64,000 nt of DNA, from positions 1,238,501 to 1,302,500 of the forward strand of contig JADJWP010000002.1 in the NCBI GenBank assembly GCA_016716305.1. Direction: 5' to 3'. The notes beneath the pieces were generated by a model. The model was not told the origin of the DNA. It worked only from the letters and a program-made list of their open reading frames with translations, and ran no database searches. This stretch comes from Chloracidobacterium sp. Its GTDB lineage: Bacteria > Acidobacteriota > Blastocatellia > Pyrinomonadales > Pyrinomonadaceae. The translations under genes and the position numbers were made by a program. Below, piece by piece: positions 54,311-62,147 of this stretch (its first letter is position 1; each line of letters begins with the position of its first letter).

Positions 54311-54572
54311 GATACTTTTTTGTCGCTTTCCGGCTCGGGATTATGGTCTTAAGAAAGATCTCATCGTCGTTCTCGACGAAGGGAACGAGATATACATATT
54401 CCTCGACACGAACCACGATAACCTGCTGTCCCGGATACTTTTCCTGTTTCGGATGTTCGAATATCTCGACCGCGTCGCCCGCCTCTATGTGAAAAACGAC
54501 GTCCTCAAAACAGATGCCACGCTCTTTCCTGAGCAGCTCATTCTTTTCCGGATTCCAGGCGTAAGTTTTCAC
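54291..54572 (-). CDS. BrnT-like toxin of the embedded pair
   Basis: A 93-residue protein. It opens K-T-Y-A-W-N-P-E-K-N-E-L-L-R-K-E-R-G-I-C-F, a divergent version of the BrnT opening (W-D-P-x-K...K-H-G-V-S-F), and ends I-F-L-K-T-I-I-P-S-R-K-A-T-K-K-Y. Size, position and overlap with an RHH antitoxin support a RelE-fold ribonuclease toxin. The catalytic His of classical BrnT (KHG) is replaced by Arg (ERG), so the activity may differ. The pair interrupts the zinc-ribbon array. Confidence 0.78.
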   Translation of the reverse strand: MKTYAWNPEKNELLRKERGICFEDVVFHIEAGDAVEIFEHPKQEKYPGQQVIVVRVEEYVYLVPFVENDDEIFLKTIIPSRKATKKYLGDDNE

Positions 54573-54606
54573 ATTCTCAATGTATCACAATGTGTGCCGA
54601 ATGTCA

Positions 54607-54870
54607 TCAATCCGGCAGATTCATCCGTTTCAGAAGATCCTTATATCGTGGGTCGTCGCGGAGTGGTTTGAGCATTGGTTCCGTCTTCATTAGGACCGAC
54701 ATTCGCCAATCGCGTTCTTGAAACGCGGTTTGCGGTTCGTCCGACGGGAACCCAGTCGCTATCGCTCCCGGTTCTGACCTTGCCGGGCCGTAGAGCAACT
54801 CTGCTCCGTCATCGAGACAGAACATCATCGTGTTGTCGTATTCTCGTCCGCATCGTGGGCATCGTTTCAT
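54607..54870 (-). pseudogene. Internally deleted zinc-ribbon/TPR copy
   Basis: An 87-residue frame made from the two ends of a full paralogue. Residues 1-50 are the ribbon and linker up to E-P-Q-T-A-F; the next residues Q-E-R-D-W run straight into the C-terminal L-R-D-D-P-R-Y-K-D-L-L-K-R-M-N-L-P-D. The membrane span, FlgO-like domain and all TPRs (about 1.5 kb) are gone, yet the frame is intact and the start (ATG at 54870) is conserved. It could still make a small soluble ribbon protein. The ORF extends upstream to 54903, overlapping the preceding gene's end. Confidence 0.75.
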
Positions 54871-54892
54871 ATTACCTATTCCGCTGCCTACT

Positions 54893-56911
54893 TCATTTTC
54901 CAAACCCGCTGATCAAGACGACGTCTTTGGACGTGGAGCCGCGTGAGAAGAGGGTTGGCTTGCCGTCGCGGGAGAGGTCGAACGACGCGATCTGATCGGT
55001 CGTGAAATTGGTCAATTGTTTTGGTGCTCCGCCGTCGATCGGCATACTCCAGATATTCGAGACGCCGTCGCGGGTGACGATGTACGCGAGCGAGCGGCCA
55101 TCGGGCAGCCAACGGAGAACCCTACCTTCTGCCGTACTTGTTATTAGTCGGACAGCGTTGTAACCGGCGGGAGCCTCAAGGGACTTGGTCGGTTGTCCGC
55201 CTTCAAACGGAATGATGGCTATCTTAAGCGGCGAGTTCTGCTGCTCACGGTAGGAGAAGGCAATCGACTTTCCGTCGGGCGAGACGGCCGCTCTTCCTGA
55301 ACTGTAGTCAGTGAGCCGCACCGGTTCACCACCGTCGATCGAGACCTTCCACAACCCATTTTCTCCCGGATTCGAGATCTCATAGACAACCCAACGCCCA
55401 TCAGGTGAGATATCGGGAAAGCTTCCTTTTTCTGTCAGCTGTTTTGGGTTGCCGCCATCGATATCCATACGCCAAATGCTCTGGTTCTCAACAAAAACGA
55501 TGTAGCGGCCATCGGGCGAGACCACCAGATTCGCACCACGGGTTTGCGTCAATTGCCGTGGATTGCTGCCGTCTCCGTCCATGATCCAAACGCTTGGAGA
55601 AATACCGCTCAAAAGGTTGTATACGATCTTCCCGTCCGGCGTCCAACGAAGCCCGAATTGGCCTTCATATTTATTCGGGCCCCTCGTCACATGCTTTAGG
55701 CTTCCTGCTGTACCGTCCGGTGCGATCCAAATGTTTACGACCCGCTCCTCCTGCACTGTCACCATTGAAGCAGAGTCGGCCGTAAGGCTCAGGTCGTAAT
55801 AGACATTAAAGTCGTTAGTGATCTTTCGCCCTTCGCCGTCCGGGTAGGAGAATTGATAAACCTGATTCGTGAGTGTGCCAAGCTCGGAGCAGGCGGTGAT
55901 TAGTCCGCGGCCATCCGCAAGCCACGCAACCCGGCTTACATTTGACCACTTCTGGGGACCAATTGGCGTGATCGAGCCATCTTCGACGTTTATCGCAACT
56001 ATATTTTGGTAGCTCCCGCTCCCGTCATTATTCGCAAGTCCAGTAGCAATGACCTTTCCGTCCGGCGACCATGCCGGCCCGGTTTCCCTAAAGCCGTTAG
56101 GACCGTTAGTGGTCGCAAGCGGTTGCTCTCCTGTACCATCAGCGTTGGCGATGATCATTGTGCGTTCGCCTACCTGAGTGCGGACAAACGCGATCCGCTG
56201 GCCGTCAGGCGAGAATGTGACGGGACTGTTGACATGCGAGTTCAGCTTTTTTGGATCACCGCCTAAAACGGGCACCTGATAAAGAACGTAGTTCGGTTCG
56301 CCGATCCCTCTTCTGATGAAATAGATGTAGCTGCCGTCAGGCGAGAAGGTCATCCGTCCATAAACCAGCTCGGCGGGCGGGATGATCTGTACATTGCTGC
56401 CGGTGGCGATGTGCCTAACCCAGAGGCTCTGCTGGCCGTCTTCCTTTACATGTACGACGTACTTGCCGTCCGGCGAGATCGCCGCACTTCCCGCCTTGCC
56501 GTTGTCGGTGAGCTTTGTGATCTTCATCGAGTCGAACGACAACTCCGGGCCGGATTGCTTTCCACTCGCGAATTTGTAAATAGCAAAACCGATCCCGGCG
56601 ACGATGAGAACCGCAAGCACTGCAAACAGCGGCTTCGCCGCCCTATTTGCGGAGAAGCCCTGCTTCTCCGGCATCCCACCCAAAGATTCCCGAGGCTCCG
56701 CCTCCGCCCCACTCGGAAACACCGCGGTCTGCTCCGTAGTGTGAATCTGCGCCCGAGTCGGAGCCTCGCCCGGTGCAGCGGTCGAGTGCAAGATCGCGGT
56801 CTGCGGCTCGTCGAACGACTTCGGTCCGAAAAGAAGCTCAGCTCCGTCGTCGAGACAGAAGCTCATCGAATCATCGTTATAGTCTCTACCGCATTCAGGG
56901 CATCGTTTCAT
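54893..56911 (-). CDS. Zinc-ribbon membrane protein with TolB/PD40 propeller
   Basis: A 672-residue protein. Ribbon C4-x2-C7-x11-C19; linker with E-P-Q-T-A-I-L-H-S-T and E-Q-T-A-V-F. A membrane span is at about 93-113 (A-K-P-L-F-A-V-L-A-V-L-I-V-A-G-I-G-F-A-I-Y). A propeller of PD40 blades follows (about 130-660), with repeats such as I-S-P-D-G-K-Y-V-V-H, F-S-P-D-G-S-Y-I-Y-F, V-S-P-D-G-R-Y-I-V-F and M-D-I-D-G-G-N-P-K-Q-L-T. It is a paralogue of 50257-52257 but shares its N-terminal 80 residues more closely with the FlgO/TPR neighbours, which suggests exchange of the 5' part. Its six-base spacing to 56918-58687 is the array standard. Confidence 0.85.
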   Translation of the reverse strand: MKRCPECGRDYNDDSMSFCLDDGAELLFGPKSFDEPQTAILHSTAAPGEAPTRAQIHTTEQTAVFPSGAEAEPRESLGGMPEKQGFSANRAAKPLFAVLAVLIVAGIGFAIYKFASGKQSGPELSFDSMKITKLTDNGKAGSAAISPDGKYVVHVKEDGQQSLWVRHIATGSNVQIIPPAELVYGRMTFSPDGSYIYFIRRGIGEPNYVLYQVPVLGGDPKKLNSHVNSPVTFSPDGQRIAFVRTQVGERTMIIANADGTGEQPLATTNGPNGFRETGPAWSPDGKVIATGLANNDGSGSYQNIVAINVEDGSITPIGPQKWSNVSRVAWLADGRGLITACSELGTLTNQVYQFSYPDGEGRKITNDFNVYYDLSLTADSASMVTVQEERVVNIWIAPDGTAGSLKHVTRGPNKYEGQFGLRWTPDGKIVYNLLSGISPSVWIMDGDGSNPRQLTQTRGANLVVSPDGRYIVFVENQSIWRMDIDGGNPKQLTEKGSFPDISPDGRWVVYEISNPGENGLWKVSIDGGEPVRLTDYSSGRAAVSPDGKSIAFSYREQQNSPLKIAIIPFEGGQPTKSLEAPAGYNAVRLITSTAEGRVLRWLPDGRSLAYIVTRDGVSNIWSMPIDGGAPKQLTNFTTDQIASFDLSRDGKPTLFSRGSTSKDVVLISGFGK

Positions 56912-56917
56912 AAGATT

Positions 56918-58687
56918 CTATTCCGGCAGATTCGCTCGTTTCAGGATCGCCTTGAATCGCGGGTCGTCGCGGAGTTCGTCAAACTCGGGGTTGATCGCAA
57001 AGTGGTAGGAATGATGCCAACGGTCGGCAATGGTTCTTTCCATCCAGGTCAAAGCCTCTTCCTTGTCGCCGAGTGCAGCAGAAGCCTGAGCTGCCGAAAA
57101 GGCCGAAACATTCCCGTTTGCCGCCTCAGCTTTAAGCTCGTTGAGGATCTCCAGTGCCTTAGCCCTCTGACCCGATCTGATCATGGCAACAGCCAGGGCG
57201 CCGATTACCCGCCGACGTGCGGCCGGGGTTGTCGCTTTCTGAAATTCGGCTATGGCTTCCTGTTCCATGCCCTTGTACAAATACGCCTTGCCCAAATAAA
57301 AATGAGCGGCGGAGAAATTCGGGTCGAGTCTTAGAGTTTCGTTCAATTGGACGACCGCCTCATCATATCGCCCAGCAGAAACAAACGTGTTTCCGACCTC
57401 GGCGCTTGAGATCAGCGACAACGGGTCGAGGTCTCTCGCGATCTTTGCTTCAGTAATTGCCTCATCAAAACGCTTTTGCCACGAAAGAACAACTGCGAGC
57501 CATGAGTGGGCGGTCACGTATTTGGGATTTAGTTCGATGGCCCGGCGAAGTTCCTTCTCACCACCGGCAGGATCAAACTCATAGTCATTCAAATAGCGGC
57601 CAAGTGCAGCGTGGGCCTCCGCCAGCGTATCGTCCAATTCCAGAGCCCGAAGGGCCGCTGCTTTTGCCTGCGGCATACTCTCCTTTGGCGCGCCCGCCAG
57701 ATAACTCGGAAACAACACATACGTTTCAGCGAGGCCTGCATAGGCAAGAGCAAATGCGGGGTCTTTTTCGATCGCTTGCTTGTAAAACTCGACCGCCTGT
57801 TTGAGCGACTCGGCGTTTCGCTTATTCCACGCAAAGCGGCCTTTCAGATACAACTGGTACGCTTCGTTATTGTTTGTGTATTTCTTTGTGAGGCCCGTCT
57901 CTTCGCCGGATAGCTTCAATTGCAGCTTTTGCGTTATCGTCGCCGCGATCTCACGCTGGGTTGAGAGCAGTTCCGACATTTTGCGTTCGTACTGCTCACC
58001 CCACAGCAGTTTGTTGTTTCGCACATCAACAAGCTCGACGCTGATCGTCAGATTGTCGCCGATCTGCGCCAGCCGTCCCGTCATCACCGCATCGACGCCA
58101 AGCTCGCTCGCAATGGTCGCAACCTTGGTGTCTTTTCCCTTGTATTGAATGACCGAACTCGTCGGGCTGACCTTCAGATCCGGCAGCTGCGAAAGCCGAT
58201 AGATCAGCGATTCGGCCAAACCATCGGAAAGATACTCTGAATTCGGGTCACCGCTCCTGTTCTGAAACGGCAAAACCGCGATCGAGTTGATAGAACCGGA
58301 ATTTGAGGAGTTAATGTATCGATAGCCGAAGAACCCGCCAACGAGAACTAGAACAGCCACGGCCAAAGCTGCCAGCGACTTGGCTCGCCGAGCGGAAACG
58401 CTATGCTCTTCCGGCAGGCCTCCCAAAGATTCTGGAGGCTCCGCCTCCGCTCCTGTGCTTAGAATGGCGGTCTGCTCCGTTGTATGAATCTGCGCACGAG
58501 TCGGAGCTTCGCCCGGAGCGGCGGTTGAGTGCAAGATCGCGGTTTGTGGTTCGTCCGTCGGGAACCCATTCGCTATCGTTCCCGGTTCTGACTTTGCCGG
58601 GCCGAAGAGCAGTTCGGAGCCGTCATCGAGACAGAAGCTCATCGAATCATCGTTGTAATCTCTACCGCATTCGGGGCATTTCTTCAT
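56918..58687 (-). CDS. Zinc-ribbon membrane protein with FlgO-like and TPR domains
   Basis: A 589-residue protein. It opens M-K-K-C-P-E-C (others have M-K-R-C); third Cys at 19. The linker carries E-P-Q-T-A-I-L-H-S-T-A-A, T-R-A-Q-I-H and E-Q-T-A-I-L-S. Membrane span at about 105-124. The FlgO-like domain has S-I-A-V-L-P-F-Q-N-R-S and Y-L-S-D-G-L-A-E-S-L-I-Y-R-L. TPRs run from about 275 to 560 with A-L-A-Y-A-G-L-A-E-T-Y and F-S-A-A-H-F-Y-L-G-K-A-Y. It ends A-N-L-P-E. A 25-base gap separates it from 58713-60434. Confidence 0.87.
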   Translation of the reverse strand: MKKCPECGRDYNDDSMSFCLDDGSELLFGPAKSEPGTIANGFPTDEPQTAILHSTAAPGEAPTRAQIHTTEQTAILSTGAEAEPPESLGGLPEEHSVSARRAKSLAALAVAVLVLVGGFFGYRYINSSNSGSINSIAVLPFQNRSGDPNSEYLSDGLAESLIYRLSQLPDLKVSPTSSVIQYKGKDTKVATIASELGVDAVMTGRLAQIGDNLTISVELVDVRNNKLLWGEQYERKMSELLSTQREIAATITQKLQLKLSGEETGLTKKYTNNNEAYQLYLKGRFAWNKRNAESLKQAVEFYKQAIEKDPAFALAYAGLAETYVLFPSYLAGAPKESMPQAKAAALRALELDDTLAEAHAALGRYLNDYEFDPAGGEKELRRAIELNPKYVTAHSWLAVVLSWQKRFDEAITEAKIARDLDPLSLISSAEVGNTFVSAGRYDEAVVQLNETLRLDPNFSAAHFYLGKAYLYKGMEQEAIAEFQKATTPAARRRVIGALAVAMIRSGQRAKALEILNELKAEAANGNVSAFSAAQASAALGDKEEALTWMERTIADRWHHSYHFAINPEFDELRDDPRFKAILKRANLPE

Positions 58688-58712
58688 AACCTACAATTTT
58701 CGATCTCGGCGA

Positions 58713-60434
58713 TCAGTCTAACCTTGATTGCTCTACTTTTCGGATCAGGGCTGCGAAACGCGGATCATCGCGAAGGTCGTCCCAAATAACGAATAAGGAA
58801 AATACTATCGGGCGTGACGCCCGTTCGGCTACTTCCTTCTCCAGGATCAAAAAGGCTTTGTCCTTTTCACCGAGGGCACCATAAGCTATGGCTAGGCCAG
58901 AGCTGGAAACATAACGGCGCTCAGATTCTGACTGTAACGCAGCAAGCAATTCGGCGGCCTCGCCTCGCTCACCGGCCTTTACGAGCGATTGGATCAGAAG
59001 TGCCTTCGCAAATGGATGATCACTGCCCGCCAGGGCTCTCCGATGCGCGGCGACGGCTTCCGCGTACTGCTTCTTACCGTAATAAGCGAAACCTAAATAC
59101 CAACTGGTGACCCAGAAATCCGGATCGAGAGCCGCAACCTGGTTTAGCTGCGCGATCGCCTCATCAAAACGACGTGCTCGAATAAAAATAAGGCCCAGAT
59201 CCGCGCCGATGATCGGTGATACGGGGTCAAGTTCCTCCGCCCGCTTTCCTGCAGCAATTGCCTCATCAAATCGTCCCGCTGCCGACAGGCATTCAATGCC
59301 GAACTGATGGTGAGCATAAGCGTAGTTCGGATTAAGCTCGATCGCGCGGCGAAACTCTTTTTCCGACGCCGGAAGATTCCACGCGAAATTGGAATAATAG
59401 ATCCCGAGGGCGACATGAGCTTCAGCTAGTGAATCGTCCAATTCGATGGCTCTGAGAGCAGCCGCTTTCGCCTTCGGCATGCAGTCCATCGGCTGCGCAA
59501 CGCTGTAGTTGGGGAAGAGCACGTAAGTTTCGGCCAACGCTGAGTAGGCAAGCGCGTAATTCGGGTCCTTTGCGATCGCCTGTTCGAAAAACGCGGCCGC
59601 TTGTTTGAGTGATTCTCCGGTCCGCCTATTCCATTGGAACCGCCCTTTGAGATAGAGCTGGTATGCCTCGGGATCTACCGTGTAGGTCCTTTGAACCTTC
59701 GCAACATCGGCTCCTGACAGTCTTGATTTCAGGTTGTTCGAGACATCACGGGCGATCTCGCTTTGCAGTGACACGAGGTCGGTTTGCTTTCGGGTGTATT
59801 GCTGGCTCCAGATGGCGTTTTCGGTGGCGACATCTACCAATTCCAGACTCACGGTCAACTGGTCGCCGCGTTGAGCAACCCGGCCGTTCAAGATCGCCTG
59901 AACGTTCAATTCGCTGCCTAGAGTTTTCGCGTCCGTCTCTTTCCCCTTGTAACGGAAAACGGAAGAACGTGCCTTAACGTTCAGATCAGGCACCTTGGTC
60001 AGGCTCCCGATCAACGTCTCTGTCATTCCGTCGCTTAAATACTCGACATCCGGATTGCCGCTCTCATTAGTAAACGGCATCACGGCGATGGAATTGATCT
60101 GTGTCGAACCAAATGGCCCCAGATATCGATAACCGAAATAACCGCCAACTGCGATCAGTATCGCCAACAATGGTGCCGCGATCAACCGCTTATCAAATCC
60201 GCGAGGCTTCGCGGCAACATCGGCTGTGCCTGCCGGCAATACCGCCGTCTGATCGGTCATGTGGATCTGCGCTCGGGTGGCCGCTTCGGCCGGTGGCGTG
60301 GTCTCGTGCAGTATCGCCGTCTGTGGCTCGTCGGGCGAAGGCACCGAGCCCTGAAGCAGCGCAGTTCCATCTTCCAGACAAAACGCTAGCGTATCGTCGT
60401 AATAATCCCGTCTGCATTCAGGGCATCGTTTCAT
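58713..60434 (-). CDS. Zinc-ribbon membrane protein with FlgO-like and TPR domains
   Basis: A 573-residue protein. Ribbon C4, C7 and C19 with C-L-E-D-G (Glu in place of the first Asp). Linker E-P-Q-T-A-I-L-H-E-T, T-R-A-Q-I-H-M-T, D-Q-T-A-V-L-P. Membrane span at about 90-108. The FlgO-like domain (S-I-A-V-M-P-F-T-N-E-S, Y-L-S-D-G-M-T-E-T-L-I) is of a second subtype shared with 60441-62141. TPRs at about 260-545. The C-terminus ends Q-S-R-L-D, not the common L-P-E, and its gap to the next gene is 25 bases, so this 3' end has diverged. Confidence 0.87.
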   Translation of the reverse strand: MKRCPECRRDYYDDTLAFCLEDGTALLQGSVPSPDEPQTAILHETTPPAEAATRAQIHMTDQTAVLPAGTADVAAKPRGFDKRLIAAPLLAILIAVGGYFGYRYLGPFGSTQINSIAVMPFTNESGNPDVEYLSDGMTETLIGSLTKVPDLNVKARSSVFRYKGKETDAKTLGSELNVQAILNGRVAQRGDQLTVSLELVDVATENAIWSQQYTRKQTDLVSLQSEIARDVSNNLKSRLSGADVAKVQRTYTVDPEAYQLYLKGRFQWNRRTGESLKQAAAFFEQAIAKDPNYALAYSALAETYVLFPNYSVAQPMDCMPKAKAAALRAIELDDSLAEAHVALGIYYSNFAWNLPASEKEFRRAIELNPNYAYAHHQFGIECLSAAGRFDEAIAAGKRAEELDPVSPIIGADLGLIFIRARRFDEAIAQLNQVAALDPDFWVTSWYLGFAYYGKKQYAEAVAAHRRALAGSDHPFAKALLIQSLVKAGERGEAAELLAALQSESERRYVSSSGLAIAYGALGEKDKAFLILEKEVAERASRPIVFSLFVIWDDLRDDPRFAALIRKVEQSRLD

Positions 60435-60440
60435 AAAATT

Positions 60441-62141
60441 CTATTCCGGCAGATTTAGCTGTTTCAGCATGGCCCTGAATCGAGGTTCCGTGCGCAGATC
60501 ATCAAGCTCGCCCGCAGTGGCGAAGTAACGGGTGGCTGATCCGCGTTCCTCGACTTCCTTTTCAATCCAGTCGAGAGCCTTCTCTTTTTCCCCAAGCCCG
60601 ATGTGGATCATTCCAAACGAAAAACTTTGAACATAACGACCAGTTGAATCCTGCTTCATCTCTTCGAGCATTTTTTTCGCTCCGTCACGGTCGCCGGATA
60701 GTGCCAGCCATAGTCCTATATAACCTTTTGTCGACGGATCAGGGTCCAAGTCGAAAGCTCTTCGCGTTTCGTTTAATGCCTCGGGATACATACCTTTCAG
60801 GCCGTAGACCTCGCCCAGCGCAAAGTGTGCCAATGCAAAATCAGGATCGGCGGAAAGTAAACGTTTATAAACGGCGATCCCTTCGTCATAACGCCGGTCG
60901 GCAACCAGCGTATCCCCAACATTTAGCGCAATGATCGACGAAAGCGGATCAAGTTCTTCTGCCCGTTTCAACTCAACCAAGGCCTCATCAAACCTCTTGA
61001 CAGAAGCAAGCAAGTTACCAAGCCACTGATGAGCGGTCGGATAGTTTGGATTTAGCTCGATCGCACGGCGAAACTCCTTTTCCGCACCGACACGGTCAAA
61101 TTCATAGTGGACAAGATATTCCGCGAGGGCGGTGTGTGCCGCGGCAAGGGAATCGTCCAGTTCAAGTGCCCGTAGGGCTGCCGCCTTTGCCTTCGGCATA
61201 CTGTCCTTCGCCGTGGCAACGGTGTAGCTCGAAAAAATGACATAGGTCTCAGCCAATCCCGAATAGGCTAGCGCGTAGTTCGGATCTTTTTCGATCGCCT
61301 GCCTGAAGAAATCGGCCGCCTGCTTGATCGCCGGGCCGGTTCGTTTGTTCCAGGCAAATCGGCCTTTCAAATAAAGCTGGTAGGCTTCTGGATTTGCCGT
61401 GTAGGTCTTTTCAACTTTGGCTGAATCGGCGCCCGTTAGTTTCGATTTAAGCTTCGCCGAAACGTCACGGGCGACCTCGCTCTGCAATGCCACGAGATCC
61501 GAGCCCTTTCGCTCATATTTATTGCCCCAAATTGTGTTCTCGGTCAGCCCGTCGATAAGCTCCACGCTCAGCGTCAACTGATCGCCCCGTTGGACAACTC
61601 GGCCGGTCAGGATCGCCTGAACACCTAACTCCGACGCCACCTTCTTCGGATCGATCTCTTTACCCTTATACCGGAAGACGGACGAACGGGCCTTCACGCT
61701 GAGGTTCGCAATCTGCGACAGGCTGTTGATCAGCGTCTCGGTCATGCCGTCAGAAAGAAACTCCGTGTCCGGATTACCGCTTTCGTTGACAAACGGCATC
61801 ACGGCGATGGAATTGATCTGATTGGCTGGAGTGAAGTATCGATATCCGAAAAATCCGCCGAGGACGATGACTGCAAGTGCCAGCGGAGCAAACAACAAAC
61901 GTTTATCGAAACCGCGAGGCTGAGGGACAATATCGCCCGTGTTCGCAGGCAAGATCGCCGTCTGGTCTGTCATCTGTATCTGCGCGCGGGTCGGAGCTTC
62001 GCCCTGAGCCGCTGTCGAATGCAGGATCGCCGTCGTCGGTTCGTCCATCGATGCCGGGCCGTAAAGCAATTCAGCTCCGTCATCGAGACAGAACATCATC
62101 GTATTGTCGTATTCACGACCGCATTCAGGGCATCGTTTCAT
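60441..62141 (-). CDS. Zinc-ribbon membrane protein with FlgO-like and TPR domains
   Basis: A 566-residue protein. Ribbon C4, C7 and C18. Linker E-P-T-T-A-I-L-H-S-T-A-A, T-R-A-Q-I-Q-M-T, D-Q-T-A-I-L-P. K-R-L-L-F precedes the membrane span (about 86-106). The FlgO-like domain is of the M-P-F-V-N-E-S / L-S-D-G-M-T-E-T-L subtype. TPRs run about 255-540, with A-L-A-Y-S-G-L-A-E-T-Y and T-A-H-Q-W-L-G-N-L-L. It ends L-N-L-P-E-stop, then six bases to the next ATG. Confidence 0.87.
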   Translation of the reverse strand: MKRCPECGREYDNTMMFCLDDGAELLYGPASMDEPTTAILHSTAAQGEAPTRAQIQMTDQTAILPANTGDIVPQPRGFDKRLLFAPLALAVIVLGGFFGYRYFTPANQINSIAVMPFVNESGNPDTEFLSDGMTETLINSLSQIANLSVKARSSVFRYKGKEIDPKKVASELGVQAILTGRVVQRGDQLTLSVELIDGLTENTIWGNKYERKGSDLVALQSEVARDVSAKLKSKLTGADSAKVEKTYTANPEAYQLYLKGRFAWNKRTGPAIKQAADFFRQAIEKDPNYALAYSGLAETYVIFSSYTVATAKDSMPKAKAAALRALELDDSLAAAHTALAEYLVHYEFDRVGAEKEFRRAIELNPNYPTAHQWLGNLLASVKRFDEALVELKRAEELDPLSSIIALNVGDTLVADRRYDEGIAVYKRLLSADPDFALAHFALGEVYGLKGMYPEALNETRRAFDLDPDPSTKGYIGLWLALSGDRDGAKKMLEEMKQDSTGRYVQSFSFGMIHIGLGEKEKALDWIEKEVEERGSATRYFATAGELDDLRTEPRFRAMLKQLNLPE

Positions 62142-62147
62142 AAGTCC

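Noticed and set aside
56411..57334. 307-codon plus-strand frame across two array genes
   Set aside because: Spans the junction of two clear minus-strand genes and shows no family signature or ribosome-binding site.
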